Source of the DNA: Sphingomonas sp.
GTDB taxonomy: Bacteria > Pseudomonadota > Alphaproteobacteria > Sphingomonadales > Sphingomonadaceae
NCBI RefSeq assembly: GCF_024508665.1
Contig: NZ_JANINP010000001.1
Coordinates: 434,001-498,000, forward strand
Direction: 5' to 3'
Length of the DNA stretch: 64,000 nucleotides
Position numbers and translations under genes: made by a program. Every line of letters starts with the position of its first letter. The stretch's first letter is position 1. This document shows positions 11,265 through 23,029 of the stretch, one piece after another. The notes beneath the pieces were generated by a model, which was not told the origin of the DNA, ran no database searches, and saw nothing but the letters and a program-made list of their open reading frames with translations.

Positions 11265-13112
11265 TTACGCGTCATTGTTCGCTTGTATCAGATTTGCAAG
11301 CCGCAGTTCCAAAGCTCGTTGCTCGCGCAACAGTTCCATTTGCCGTTGGAAAGCTTCATCCGACGCGGACATTTCCAGTTCGGATGTCGCCTGCGCCAGC
11401 GCCGCATCGACTTCGGGCCGCGCCACCATGATCGCGATCGCTTCGTCCAGGTCGGCGCTGGCCCGCTCGGGCTCTGCACCATCCTGGGTAAAGGAATAGG
11501 GTGTGGCATCGGCTCTCAGCAGATCGGTTGTTATCTGACCAAGTCCTGATGAGCCCAATATGGTGATCAGGCGCTGGCTATCAAGCGCCCGGTCCTCGAG
11601 CGCCAGATCGACCACGGCCTCGAACAATCGGCCCAGCGCGCCGTCAACCAGTTTGAGGCTGCCGAGCACTTCCATATGGCGCGCGATTTCGGTGGGATGG
11701 CGGATCAGGCCAGCCAAGACCGCCTTGGCCAGCAAGCGGTCGATCCCGGCGGCACGCACAGCCTTGGCCTCGGCGGTGACGGGCGGGAGAGGGGGCGTCC
11801 ATTTGGTGCCCGGCCGGCGCGGGGTGAATTGGCGCGGGGTGAAATCGCGCTTCGGACGCGCGAACAGGTCGTCGATGCGGCGGCGGAACTCGGCCTGATA
11901 TTCGTGGCGCACGTCGGGATCGGCGATCGCCTCGGCATGGGTCATCAGCCGGCGCTTGAGCCCGGCTCGCTGCTCGGGCGTGTCGAGCGGTTCGGCGGCA
12001 TATTCGTGCGCCCAAAGCCGGTCGACCAAAGATTCGGGCTTTTCGAGCAACGCGTCGAACGCGGAGGGGCCGCGGGCGCGGACGAGATCGTCCGGGTCCT
12101 GTCCCTCGGGCAAGGTCACGAAGCGCAGGCTGCGTCCGGGCGCGAGACCGGGCAGCGCGCGCAATGCCGCGCGAATCGCCGCTTTCTGTCCCGCCGCGTC
12201 GCCGTCGAAACAGAGAATCGGCACGTCACTAAGCCGCCACAGCCGCTCGAGCTGATGCTCGGTCAATGCGGTACCGAGCGGCGCCACCGCCTCGCCGAAC
12301 CCGGCTTGGGCCAGCGCGATCACGTCCATATAGCCTTCGACCACAATGACGCGGCCGGACTTGCGGCTGGCGGGCGCCGCGCGATCGAGATTGTAGAGTG
12401 TACGGCCCTTGTCGAAGAGCGGCGTGTCGGGGGAGTTGAGATATTTGGGCTCGCCCTGACCGATCACGCGCCCGCCGAACGCGATCACGCGCCCGCGCGC
12501 GTCGCGGATCGGGATCATCAGCCGCCCGCGGAACCGGTCGTACGGATCCTTGTCGTCGACCTTGATCAGCATGCCCGCTTCGATCAGCGCGGGATCGCCA
12601 TAGCTTTTGAGCGCTTCGCGCAGCTTGCCACGCGAATCCGGCGAATAGCCCATCCCGAAGGTGCGCGCGGTCTCCGCCTTGATGCCGCGCCGCTCCAACA
12701 GCGCCCGCGCCTCGGCACCGGCGATGCCGTTCAATTGGTCGGTGAAGAATTGCGCGGCATCGGCCATCAGATCGTGCAGGCCCTTGGCGCGCTCGGCCCG
12801 CTCGACCGACTGGCGGTCCTGCGCGGGCATCTCCATGCCGGCCGCCTGGGCGAGCTCCTTGACCGCGTCGATGAACGGCAGGCCCCGTTGCTCGGTCATC
12901 CAGCGGATCGCATCGCCATGCGCCGAACAGCCGAAGCAGTGATAGAAGCTCTTGTCGTCGTTGACGTAGAAGCTCGGCGTCTTCTCGTTATGGAACGGGC
13001 AGCAGCCTTTGAACTCGCGGCCCGCCTTGGTCAGCTTGACGGTCTTGCCGATCAGCGCGGACAGCAAGGTCCGCGCACGGAGTTCGTCGAGAAAGGCGGG
13101 GGTGAGACTCAC
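11265..13112 (-). CDS. dnaG: DNA primase DnaG
   Basis: 615 residues. An N-terminal CHC2 zinc ribbon (C38, H41, C59, C62) is followed by the primase core with a TOPRIM fold (VVEGYMDVIALAQAGF) and a C-terminal helicase-binding domain rich in alanine and glutamate. It makes RNA primers for replication with DnaB. Start is GTG at 13112 (MSLTPAFLDELRART matches the family N-terminus); no strong ribosome binding site is seen. First gene of the dnaG-rpoD unit and divergent from the ArsR gene, with about 107 bases between starts. Confidence 0.98.
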   Translation of the reverse strand: MSLTPAFLDELRARTLLSALIGKTVKLTKAGREFKGCCPFHNEKTPSFYVNDDKSFYHCFGCSAHGDAIRWMTEQRGLPFIDAVKELAQAAGMEMPAQDRQSVERAERAKGLHDLMADAAQFFTDQLNGIAGAEARALLERRGIKAETARTFGMGYSPDSRGKLREALKSYGDPALIEAGMLIKVDDKDPYDRFRGRLMIPIRDARGRVIAFGGRVIGQGEPKYLNSPDTPLFDKGRTLYNLDRAAPASRKSGRVIVVEGYMDVIALAQAGFGEAVAPLGTALTEHQLERLWRLSDVPILCFDGDAAGQKAAIRAALRALPGLAPGRSLRFVTLPEGQDPDDLVRARGPSAFDALLEKPESLVDRLWAHEYAAEPLDTPEQRAGLKRRLMTHAEAIADPDVRHEYQAEFRRRIDDLFARPKRDFTPRQFTPRRPGTKWTPPLPPVTAEAKAVRAAGIDRLLAKAVLAGLIRHPTEIARHMEVLGSLKLVDGALGRLFEAVVDLALEDRALDSQRLITILGSSGLGQITTDLLRADATPYSFTQDGAEPERASADLDEAIAIMVARPEVDAALAQATSELEMSASDEAFQRQMELLREQRALELRLANLIQANNDA

Positions 13113-13192
13113 CGGCGCATTATAGCACGCTCATGCCGCATGGCCGTAGCGTTTGGCAACCGACGCCGAGCCTCTATTTCGCCATTGCGAAT

Positions 13193-13214
13193 CAGATAAG
13201 TATGCGCTTATCTG
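13193..13214. promoter_or_regulatory. palindromic operator of the ArsR-SRPBCC operon
   Basis: The perfect inverted repeat CAGATAAG (13193-13200) and CTTATCTG (13207-13214), separated by tatgcg, lies 5 bases before the proposed ATG of the ArsR-type gene. Size, AT-rich arms and position fit the operators of ArsR/SmtB dimers, so it is probably the autoregulatory site. Confidence 0.7.
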
Positions 13215-13219
13215 TCGGC

Positions 13220-13534
13220 ATGATGGAGAACGAGTTGTTCAAGGCTCTGGCCGACCCGACCCGCCGCGCGATATTCGAGAAGCTGGCGGGCGGGAGCATG
13301 AACGCCAGCGCCTTGCGCGACGGCATGAAGATCAGCCAGCCGGCAATGTCGCAGCACCTCGCCGTGCTGCGCTCCGCACGGCTCGTCCGCGAAGAGCGGC
13401 AGGGGCGTTTCGTGAACTACGAGGTCGACCCGGAGGGGCTGGCGCTCATCGCCACATGGTTGACCAAGTACCGCGCCTACTGGCCGGCGCGGATCGATGC
13501 GTTGAAAATCTTGCTGAAGGACATGGAGCCATGA
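13220..13534 (+). CDS. ArsR family transcriptional regulator
   Basis: 104 residues forming a single winged helix (LFKALADPTRRAIFEKLAGG, then recognition helix ISQPAMSQHLAVLRSARLV and wing REERQGRFVNYEVD). No cysteine metal site of the ArsR/CadC kind is present, so it belongs to the non-metal subgroup commonly paired with SRPBCC proteins. Start is uncertain: ATGs at 13202, 13220 and 13223 are in frame; 13220 leaves the operator upstream of the gene. No clear ribosome binding site, so the message may be leaderless. It overlaps the next gene by ATGA (13531-13534). Confidence 0.88.
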   Translation: MMENELFKALADPTRRAIFEKLAGGSMNASALRDGMKISQPAMSQHLAVLRSARLVREERQGRFVNYEVDPEGLALIATWLTKYRAYWPARIDALKILLKDMEP

Positions 13535-13890
13535 GCGTTACCGAGACCGAAAAGCAGGCCACGGATCTGGTGTTCGAATATGAGCTCGATGCCTCGCCCG
13601 AAAAGGTCTGGCGCGCGATCAGCGTCCCTGGCTTTCGCGACAAATGGCTGCCGGCAGAGGATCTGGCCGATGCCGATCCGGTCTCCACCGAGCCCGGCAA
13701 GGAGATCTGCTATACAATGCGCGATGGCGAACCACCGTTCCTCGAAAGCGTGGTTACCTTCCAGGTAAGGCCCGGAGCGGACGGCGGCGCGATCCTCAGG
13801 GTTGTTCACGGCCTGTCGGACAAGCGGGTGGCGCCACGGAAGGTGCCGGCGGCGAACAATAACGGTCCCTGGATGATGCTCGCCGCCTGA
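13531..13890 (+). CDS. SRPBCC domain protein (AHSA1-like)
   Basis: 119 residues. The N-terminal part, FEYELDASPEKVWRAIS followed by FRDKWLPAEDL, is the start of the START-like/AHSA1 fold that forms a hydrophobic ligand cavity. The protein is on the short side for the family, and the last helix is reduced to a NNNGPWMMLAA tail, a form seen with sphingomonad ArsR partners. Translational coupling to the ArsR gene by ATGA overlap makes a two-gene regulator/ligand-binding unit. The ligand is unknown. ORF extension upstream to 13153 is a shadow inside the ArsR gene. Confidence 0.85.
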   Translation: MSVTETEKQATDLVFEYELDASPEKVWRAISVPGFRDKWLPAEDLADADPVSTEPGKEICYTMRDGEPPFLESVVTFQVRPGADGGAILRVVHGLSDKRVAPRKVPAANNNGPWMMLAA

Positions 13891-13932
13891 CGCCGCGACT
13901 CACCGCAGAATTCAGCACCTAGGAGTTCGCCG

Positions 13933-14559
13933 ATGCGCGAAGTGATGCAACTCGTCCCCATGGTCATCGAGCAATCCAGCCGCGGTGAACGCTCGTTCGA
14001 CATCTTTTCGCGCCTGCTGCGCGAGCGGATCATTTTCCTCAACGGAGAAGTGAACGACGCCGTGGCCGCGCTGGTCTGTGCGCAATTGCTGTTCCTGGAG
14101 GCCGAAAATCCTCGGAAGCCGATCCAGCTTTACATCAATTCGCCCGGCGGTGTCGTGACCAGCGGCCTCGCGATGTACGACACCATGCAATATATTCGCG
14201 CACCGGTTCACACGCTCTGCATGGGAACGGCGCGATCGATGGGCTCGTTCCTGCTGATGGCGGGCGCACCCGGCGAACGCGCGGCCTTGCCCAACGCCAG
14301 TATCCTCATCCACCAGCCGTCGGGCGGTTATCAGGGGCAGGCGTCGGACATGCTCATCCACGCCGAGGAAATCCTACGCACTAAGCAGCGCATGACACGG
14401 CTCTATGCCGAGCATTGCGGGCGGACCGTTGAGGAGTTCGAGCGCGCGATGGATCGCGACCGCTTCATGACGGCGGAGGAGGCGATGCAATGGGGACTGA
14501 TCGACCGCATCCTGACGGAGCGGGAGGTTGGGACGATGGGGGGCGATGGAAGTGGCTGA
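13933..14559 (+). CDS. ClpP-like ATP-dependent protease proteolytic subunit
   Basis: 208 residues, full-length ClpP fold. The catalytic triad is intact: Ser102 (ARSMGSF), His127 (LIHQPSGG) and Asp176 (RDRFM), each five residues later than in E. coli ClpP. The nucleophile elbow reads GTARSMG where the standard enzyme has GQAASMG, and there is no clpX, trigger factor or lon beside it, so this is probably a secondary ClpP. Start ATG with aggag 7 bases upstream. It should assemble into ring complexes with a Clp ATPase in the cytosol; the partner is not visible here. Confidence 0.9.
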   Translation: MREVMQLVPMVIEQSSRGERSFDIFSRLLRERIIFLNGEVNDAVAALVCAQLLFLEAENPRKPIQLYINSPGGVVTSGLAMYDTMQYIRAPVHTLCMGTARSMGSFLLMAGAPGERAALPNASILIHQPSGGYQGQASDMLIHAEEILRTKQRMTRLYAEHCGRTVEEFERAMDRDRFMTAEEAMQWGLIDRILTEREVGTMGGDGSG

Positions 14560-14608
14560 AGCGCGGGGTTTGTGTGCGGTCCCGTTGGATGGAGACTGAT
14601 CTCCCTGT

Positions 14609-14719
14609 CGTCATCCCCGCGAAGGCGGGGACCCATCTCCTGCTCGTTCCGGCTTTCCGAACAGCTGTGGTGTGCGTGACTTCTCTCGGAGATGGGTCCC
14701 CGCTTTCGCGGGGATGACG
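14609..14719. repeat. inverted pair of GGGGATGACG palindromic repeats
   Basis: Arms at 14609-14640 (cgtcatccccgcgaaggc...) and 14688-14719 are 32-base near-perfect inverted copies; each arm is itself a hairpin (CCCCGC/GCGGGG). They lie between the convergent clpP-like and yqeY-like genes. A third copy is at 59074-59101. REP/BIME-type element that may serve as transcription barrier. Confidence 0.78.
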
Positions 14720-14789
14720 AGCTTGGAAATAGTCCGCTCAAAGATCAACGGCTTGTTGCTATTTTCGTCCCAGTGTTCAATTTGGGAGT

Positions 14790-15242
14790 CTACGAAAGCG
14801 CCGCCTTCACCAGCCCGCTGGCCTTCGACATGTCCAGATTCTGCGCGTGGCGGGCCTTCAGTTCCGCCATCACGCGGCCCATGTCTTTCATCCCCGACGC
14901 ACCCAGCTCGGCCTTGATCGCCTCGATCGCCGCGCTGGTTTCTGCGTCGCTCATCTGCGCCGGCAAGAATCGCTCGATCACGTCGATCTCGCCTTGCTCG
15001 ACATCGGCGAGTTCCTGGCGGCCGCCCTTCACGTACATCTCGATCGATTCGCGGCGCTGCTTGACCATTTTCTGCAGCACTTCGGTGACGAGCACGTCGT
15101 CCTCGGTCGGCTGGGATTTTGTGCGCTCCTCGATGTCGCGGTTCTTGATCGCGCTCTGGATCAGGCGGATCGCGGCGGTGCTCTGCTTGTCTCCGCCTTT
15201 CATGGCGGTGACGAGGGCGTTCTTGATGTCGTCTCTTATCAT
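14790..15242 (-). CDS. GatB/YqeY domain protein
   Basis: 150-codon gene, 149-150 residues, start MIRDDIKNALVTAMKGGDK. It has the two-part helical YqeY architecture shared with the tail of GatB amidotransferase; the C-terminal part MGRVMAELKARHAQNLDMSKASGLVKAAL is the typical end of this family. The family binds tRNA-like features in GatB, but free YqeY proteins have no proven role. ATG at 15242; upstream extension to 15302 lacks family similarity. It is divergent from carA, and its promoter should lie in 15243-15398. Confidence 0.88.
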   Translation of the reverse strand: MIRDDIKNALVTAMKGGDKQSTAAIRLIQSAIKNRDIEERTKSQPTEDDVLVTEVLQKMVKQRRESIEMYVKGGRQELADVEQGEIDVIERFLPAQMSDAETSAAIEAIKAELGASGMKDMGRVMAELKARHAQNLDMSKASGLVKAALS

Positions 15243-15398
15243 TCGGCGCCTTATAGTCCGGTTCTCGCGAACCGGAAGCGGGCCGGTGCCGCAAGTCGGC
15301 ATGAGCCGACCAAAGGGCGTTGACGCGAGGGGGGTAGGGGTCTAGGCGCCGAGCCTTAGCGACATCGCTGCCCAAACCATATGGAGTGCCCGCCGACA

Positions 15399-16568
15399 AT
15401 GGCCGACGCCAAGCCTTTTGCCGTGCCCGAAGGGGCGACCGGATGCCTCGTATTGGCATCGGGAGACGTTTTGTGGGGCAGGGGATTCGGGGCCGAGGGC
15501 CAAGCGGTCGGTGAGGTCTGCTTTCACACCGCAATGACCGGGTACCAGGAGATCATGACCGACCCGAGCTTCGCCGGTCAGATCATCACCTTCACTTTCC
15601 CGCATATCGGCAATGTCGGCGCCAATCCCGACGATATCGAAGCGGACAATCCGCACGCGCTTGGCATGATCGTGCGCGAGGACGTGACCGAGCCGTCGAA
15701 CTTCCGCTCGGTCGAGAGGCTGGACGACTGGATGAAGCGCCATGCGCGGGTCGGCCTGGCGGGCATCGACACGCGCGCGCTGACCAAGCGGATCCGCACC
15801 GGCGGCGCGCCCAACGGCGTCATTGCCCATGCCGCCGACGGCAAGTTCGACGTGCCACTCCTGCTCGACATGGCGCGCGCCTGGCCGGGCCTGGAAGGCA
15901 TGGACCTGGCGATCGCGGTCACCACCGAGATGGATTATGGCTGGGAAGGCGGCGTCTGGCGGCTTGGCTTCGGCTATGGCGCTGAAGGGCGCGAGGATCA
16001 CCGACCGCACGTCGTCGCGATCGATTACGGCTCCAAGCGCAACATCTTCCGCAACCTGGTGAAGGCCGGCGCCAAGGTCAGCGTGGTCCCCGCCACCGCG
16101 ACCTTCGATCAGGTGATGGCGCTCAAGCCCGATGGCATCTTCCTGTCGAACGGCCCGGGCGATCCCGCCGCCACCGGCGAGTACGCCGTGCCGGTCATCC
16201 AGCAATTGCTCGAAACCAACATCCCGCTGTTTGGCATCTGCCTCGGCCACCAGCTGCTCGGGCTGGCGGTAGGCGCGCAGACGACCAAGATGTTCCAGGG
16301 CCATCGCGGCGCCAACCATCCGGTCAAGCGCCTGTCCGACGGCGCAGTCGAGATCACAAGCATGAACCACGGCTTCGCGGTCGAACGCGACAGCCTGCCG
16401 GCCAATGCCCGCGAGACGCACGTGTCGCTGTTCGACGGCTCGAACGCTGGGCTGGAGCTGACCGATCGGCCCGCATTCAGCGTGCAATATCACCCCGAGG
16501 CGAGCCCGGGTCCGCAGGACAGTTTCTATCTGTTTGAGCGGTTTGTTGGTGGGTTGGGAGTCAGCTGA
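15399..16568 (+). CDS. carA: carbamoyl-phosphate synthase small subunit
   Basis: 389 residues. The N-terminal domain (GATGCLVLASGDVLWGRGFG...AMTGYQEIMTDPSF) is followed by a class I glutaminase domain with nucleophile Cys281 (FGICLGHQLLG) and the His365/Glu367 pair (YHPEAS). It releases ammonia from glutamine for CarB, feeding arginine and pyrimidine synthesis. I chose the ATG at 15399 (MADAKPF), which has ggag upstream (15383-15386, somewhat distant); an in-frame ATG at 15381 is possible. Its TGA overlaps the ATG of the small gene before carB by one base. Confidence 0.97.
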   Translation: MADAKPFAVPEGATGCLVLASGDVLWGRGFGAEGQAVGEVCFHTAMTGYQEIMTDPSFAGQIITFTFPHIGNVGANPDDIEADNPHALGMIVREDVTEPSNFRSVERLDDWMKRHARVGLAGIDTRALTKRIRTGGAPNGVIAHAADGKFDVPLLLDMARAWPGLEGMDLAIAVTTEMDYGWEGGVWRLGFGYGAEGREDHRPHVVAIDYGSKRNIFRNLVKAGAKVSVVPATATFDQVMALKPDGIFLSNGPGDPAATGEYAVPVIQQLLETNIPLFGICLGHQLLGLAVGAQTTKMFQGHRGANHPVKRLSDGAVEITSMNHGFAVERDSLPANARETHVSLFDGSNAGLELTDRPAFSVQYHPEASPGPQDSFYLFERFVGGLGVS

Positions 16569-16794
16569 TGGCGACTGTGCGCAAATTTGAAGTCGAGCGC
16601 GCAGATGACGCCCGCCCGCATGACGAAGTCGAATTGGCGATCGTGAGGTTAGTCGATTGTGGGCTGGAAAAATTCATCCAGATAGACACTTACGGCCGAG
16701 AAACGCGAGAGGTGCCGCGAAAGCTCTCGCAGACCATTCGCCTTGATAAGGCGGCTTTCGAACGGATCGTCGAACTAGGACACGAACACTTCTA

Positions 16795-16795
<1 letters not shown>
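16568..16795 (+). CDS. small conserved protein between carA and carB
   Basis: 75 residues, [21 protein letters not shown]..., acidic and basic mixed, no membrane segment. It contains [24 protein letters not shown], which looks like a compact beta fold. Similar short proteins in alphaproteobacteria are sometimes labelled methionyl-tRNA formyltransferase-like without good reason; I give no function. It is joined to carA by TGATG (1 base overlap) and to carB by TAATG (1 base overlap), with gggag 7 bases before its ATG. Such tight packing suggests it is expressed in step with the enzyme, or is a passenger in the operon. Confidence 0.8.
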
Positions 16796-20118
<3,323 letters not shown>

Positions 20119-20200
20119 TCCCCTCACAAGAGAAACAGGTGCGGGCGGTTCGGGAACGGGCCGCTTGGGGATGAATATTTGGAACGAGGGACCAGGGGTT

Positions 20201-20677
20201 ATGGCGACTGTTGAGAAGATGCCGATGCTGCAAGAGGGCTATGAAAAGCTCACTGCGGATCTGCGCCGTCTCAAAGACGAGCGGCCCCAGATCGTCGATG
20301 CGATCGAGGAGGCCCGTGCGCACGGCGACCTGTCGGAAAACGCCGAATATCATGCCGCCAAGGAGCGTCAGGGTCAGATCGAGGCGTCGATCGCCGACAT
20401 CGAGGACAAGCTCAGCCGCGCGCAGATCATCGATCCGAAGGAATTGTCGGGCGACAAGGTCGTGTTCGGCGCGACGGTGACGCTGCTCGACGACGACGAC
20501 AAGCCGGTAAAGTATCAGATCGTCGGCCAGACCGAGGCGGACGCCAAGAGCGGCCGCATCTCGTACAACTCGCCGCTCGGCCGCGCGTTGATCGGTCGCA
20601 AGGTCGATGACGAGGTCGAAGTGTCGGTGCCGGCCGGCGACCGCTATTACGTCGTCTCCAAGATCGAGTTCATCTAA
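20201..20677 (+). CDS. greA: transcription elongation factor GreA
   Basis: 158 residues: N-terminal coiled-coil ([23 protein letters not shown]...[15 protein letters not shown] with the acidic tip residues that rescue RNA polymerase) and C-terminal FKBP-like domain ([19 protein letters not shown]). Stimulates cleavage of backtracked RNA. ATG at 20201 with aggggtt just upstream; the 82 bases from carB contain a G/C-rich hairpin-capable stretch. carAB-greA order is frequent in alphaproteobacteria. Confidence 0.97.
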   Translation: MATVEKMPMLQEGYEKLTADLRRLKDERPQIVDAIEEARAHGDLSENAEYHAAKERQGQIEASIADIEDKLSRAQIIDPKELSGDKVVFGATVTLLDDDDKPVKYQIVGQTEADAKSGRISYNSPLGRALIGRKVDDEVEVSVPAGDRYYVVSKIEFI

Positions 20678-20682
20678 GCCCA

Positions 20683-21318
20683 ATGCATTTCCGCGACGCG
20701 CCGGCGACGTACGGGATCGCGATCCTGACCGTCGCCGTGTCGGTGTGCGCGATCTTGTTCGTCGCGCCCGATGTCGCCGCAGTGACCGGCGGGTTCATTC
20801 CCGGCCGCGTGCCCGACGTGCCGATCGCCAATTATGCCGGCTGGCTCGTGCCCGTCTGGCTGACTCCGCTCAGCGCCACCTTGCTGCATGGCGGGTGGAT
20901 GCATCTCTTCTTCAACATCGTGATGCTGGTCTATTGTGGACGCGAGGCCGAGCGTGCGCTCGGATCGGTCAGCGTTGCGGCGCTCTATGTGATCGGGGCG
21001 TATGCGGCTGCGGCCGGACAATGGGCGCAGAATCCGGCTGTGGTCATGCCGATGATCGGCGCGAGCGGCGCGATCTCCGCGCTCGTGGCGGCGTACGCGA
21101 TGCTTTACGGCAGAAGCCGCACACAAGGCGTGGGGCCGCTACCGGCCGGCTTGGTCCACGCTTTATGGCTCGGTCTGGCCTGGACCGGCATCAACCTGCT
21201 GATCGGGGTCACGACGATGATGGGCCAGCCGGTCGCGATCGGCGCTCATATCGGCGGGTTCATCGTCGGCCTCGTTTTGGCACGCCCGCTACTGCTGTGG
21301 CGGTACCGTAAGGCGTGA
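20683..21318 (+). CDS. rhomboid family intramembrane serine protease
   Basis: 211 residues with six hydrophobic segments. The rhomboid hallmarks are present: Asn78 in HLFFNIVML, catalytic Ser128 in GASGAISAL and catalytic His189 in AHIGGFIVGL. It cleaves membrane proteins within the bilayer. Starts 5 bases after the greA stop, so it is probably co-transcribed with greA; ribosome binding site is weak. No substrate is evident nearby. Confidence 0.93.
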   Translation: MHFRDAPATYGIAILTVAVSVCAILFVAPDVAAVTGGFIPGRVPDVPIANYAGWLVPVWLTPLSATLLHGGWMHLFFNIVMLVYCGREAERALGSVSVAALYVIGAYAAAAGQWAQNPAVVMPMIGASGAISALVAAYAMLYGRSRTQGVGPLPAGLVHALWLGLAWTGINLLIGVTTMMGQPVAIGAHIGGFIVGLVLARPLLLWRYRKA

Positions 21319-21401
21319 CTTCTCCAATCCCCCCCCCGCCAGGACAGGGGGATGGTATAGGAACTTCGTCGCGTGAAGCGGGATGACGCGCAGTATCTTT
21401 G

Positions 21402-21498
21402 CGTCACCCCGGGCTTGTCCCGGGGTCCACCGGGCCACCTCACCAAAGGCCGATGGGTGTGCGGGACGGTGGATGCCGGGACGAGCCCGGCATGACGG
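21402..21498. repeat. palindromic repeat pair (CCGGGGTCCAC family)
   Basis: Arms gcgtcaccccgggcttgtcc (from 21401) and gccgggacgagcccggcatg (from 21475) are inverted relative to each other and each can fold. The region 21319-21602 carries no gene; besides this pair there is a C-run/G-run hairpin at about 21332-21353. Same family as 4424-4527 and 63484-63575. Confidence 0.75.
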
Positions 21499-21602
21499 GG
21501 CTGATCTTGCCCTGCCTCATCCCCGCCACAGCAAAGCCAGTCCCATTTGCAATAGCCCTACCTAGTGGGAGGATTAGCGCAGCAGGAGCATTACGCTTCG
21601 CC

Positions 21603-21833
21603 TCAGCCGTGCGGCTTCTGCAGTTCGGGATCGGGCTCGAGCAGGCGGTGGAGGTGGACGACCACGAACTTCATCTCGGCGTCGTCCACCGTGCGCTGTG
21701 CCGCTGCGCGCCATGCTTTCTCGGCCGAAGCATAATCGGGATAGATACCGACGACCTCGATCGTCGTCTGATCGAAGTCGAGCGTTTGCGGATCCTTGAC
21801 GCGGCCGCCGAATACGAGGTGGAGCTTACTCAT
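21603..21833 (-). CDS. DUF4170 family protein
   Basis: 76 residues, starting MSKLHLVFGGRVKDPQTLDF. The sequence, including IVGVYP-like IEVVGIYPDYASAEKAWRAAAQ, matches the short DUF4170 family of alphaproteobacteria. Function unknown; the fold is a small alpha/beta protein and it has no signal. ATG at 21833 has ggtgggg upstream; the longer frame begins four codons earlier. It follows the YqjD/holin-type gene group on the same strand with 40 bases between. Confidence 0.88.
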   Translation of the reverse strand: MSKLHLVFGGRVKDPQTLDFDQTTIEVVGIYPDYASAEKAWRAAAQRTVDDAEMKFVVVHLHRLLEPDPELQKPHG

Positions 21834-21873
21834 AGCCCCACCCATAACGAGGCCTATCGCGGCATTGAAGCTC

Positions 21874-22341
21874 CTATTTGGACTTCTTTGCCGGCTTGAT
21901 CTCCGCGACGCCGGCGGGGCTGGCGTTGAGTGCCGCTTCGCCCGCGCTGGATACTGCCTTGGCGACTTGGTCGATCAGCTTCGAAACCTGTGCTTTCGCG
22001 GCCTCCTTGCTGAGCGGCAGCGAACCGAGTTCCGCCTTGGCCGCGTCGCGCGCGGCCTCGGCGGCACCGGCCGCGACTCCGGTCAAGCGCTTGCCGACCG
22101 GGCCGAGCAATTCGCTCTCGCGCTTGGTCTTGGGTAGCAGGGCACCCGCCGCCAGACCGATCGCAATGCCGCCGGCGACCACCGCCAGCGGATTGGTCTC
22201 GATCGCCTTGCCGGCGCGCTCGGCGACTTTGCGCGTTTCGTAAAGCGCGTCGCTGGTCGCACCGCGGGCGGTCGCCAAGGCACTTTCCACGCGGCCGGTC
22301 TGTTTGGTTTCTGCATTCTGTGGCGTTGCTGTCTCGGTCAT
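21874..22341 (-). CDS. small membrane-anchored envelope protein
   Basis: 155 residues. A helical, alanine-rich N-terminus (ATARGATSDALYETRKVAERAGKAIETNP) precedes a glycine-rich hydrophobic hairpin (LAVVAGGIAIGLAAGALLP, about residues 53-71), then a long helical part with SKEAAKAQVSKLIDQVAKAVSSAG. The NPLAVVAGG box before the hydrophobic stretch is typical of YqjD/ElaB/DUF883-like proteins. Start at 22341 (MTETATPQ) leaves gaggg 8 bases upstream; 22347 is an alternative. Last gene of a four-gene group. Confidence 0.75.
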   Translation of the reverse strand: MTETATPQNAETKQTGRVESALATARGATSDALYETRKVAERAGKAIETNPLAVVAGGIAIGLAAGALLPKTKRESELLGPVGKRLTGVAAGAAEAARDAAKAELGSLPLSKEAAKAQVSKLIDQVAKAVSSAGEAALNASPAGVAEIKPAKKSK

Positions 22342-22373
22342 ATCCATGTCCCTCTTATATGGGGTCGAACTCT

Positions 22374-22661
22374 TCATGCGTCGGTCGGTTGCCTTCGCAG
22401 CAGGCGGGCGAGCGGTTTGCGCGCGAAAAATGCGGTCAACAGCGCGGCGACGCCGACGGCGGGCAGGGGATTGCGCTTCACGGACTCGATCCCGGATCGC
22501 GCCATTTCGCCACCGACCTCTTTCAGTTCCCCGACTGCGTCCCGAGCCAGAGCGCTGGGTTTCAGGCGCGATTGCAGCGCGACGACGGTCTTGGCGAGTT
22601 GACGGCGCGCATCGACGGAGTTGCTTTCCGCCTTGGCCAGTTCGTCGTCGATCAGGCTCAC
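22374..22661 (-). CDS. DUF3618-type small membrane protein
   Basis: 95 residues starting with GTG (VSLIDDELAKAESNS). It has a polar helical N-terminus (DARRQLAKTVVALQSRLKPSALARDAVGELKE), the RNPLPAVGVAALLTAFFA membrane segment at about 65-82, and a basic tail (RKPLARLLRRQ). This is the DUF3618 pattern. Its GTG overlaps the upstream stop in GTGA (22658-22661), so translation is coupled with the holin-like gene. Function unknown; probably inner membrane or membrane-curvature associated. Confidence 0.8.
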   Translation of the reverse strand: MSLIDDELAKAESNSVDARRQLAKTVVALQSRLKPSALARDAVGELKEVGGEMARSGIESVKRNPLPAVGVAALLTAFFARKPLARLLRRQPTDA

Positions 22662-23014
22662 GGCCGTTCGTCCTTGTCCTTGATCTCGGTCGCCTTCTTG
22701 ATCAACAGCCACGCGCCCCAGCCCATCATCACGGTAACCAGTACGCCACCGCCGACAACAATCAGAGTCGCCCAGCCGGGGCCGACCAGCCAGTTCAAGG
22801 TCATCAGCAACCCGACGAGCGCGGCCACCAATACCGCTTGCGCAAGCACCAGCGCGCCGATCCCGAGCAGGATCGCGTTGCGCGCCTCGTCCAGCCGCGC
22901 GAAAAGCCGCGCGCGATAGAGTTTGACCTCGGCCCGAACGAAATTTTCCCCGTCGTCGATCAGTCGGCTGACCAGCGACGTGATGCTCTCTTCAGGCTGC
23001 GGCTCCCCCTCCAC
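22658..23014 (-). CDS. phage-holin-superfamily (YqjE-like) membrane protein
   Basis: 118 residues with an amphipathic N-terminal part (LVSRLIDDGENFVRAEVKLYRARLFARL) and two transmembrane helices (about 47-72 and 79-104). This is the Phage_holin_3_6/YqjE type, which in bacteria is chromosomal and not a lysis gene. GTG start at 23014, 15 bases from the upstream stop. It sits second in an operon with DUF3618-like and YqjD-like genes, as is common in proteobacteria. Confidence 0.85.
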   Translation of the reverse strand: MEGEPQPEESITSLVSRLIDDGENFVRAEVKLYRARLFARLDEARNAILLGIGALVLAQAVLVAALVGLLMTLNWLVGPGWATLIVVGGGVLVTVMMGWGAWLLIKKATEIKDKDERP

Positions 23015-23029
23015 GCGCGGCCGCTCGGA

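Noticed and set aside
22658..23014. Prophage lysis gene (holin)
   Set aside because: The family name comes from a Pfam label; the neighbours are chromosomal envelope genes and no phage genes are near.
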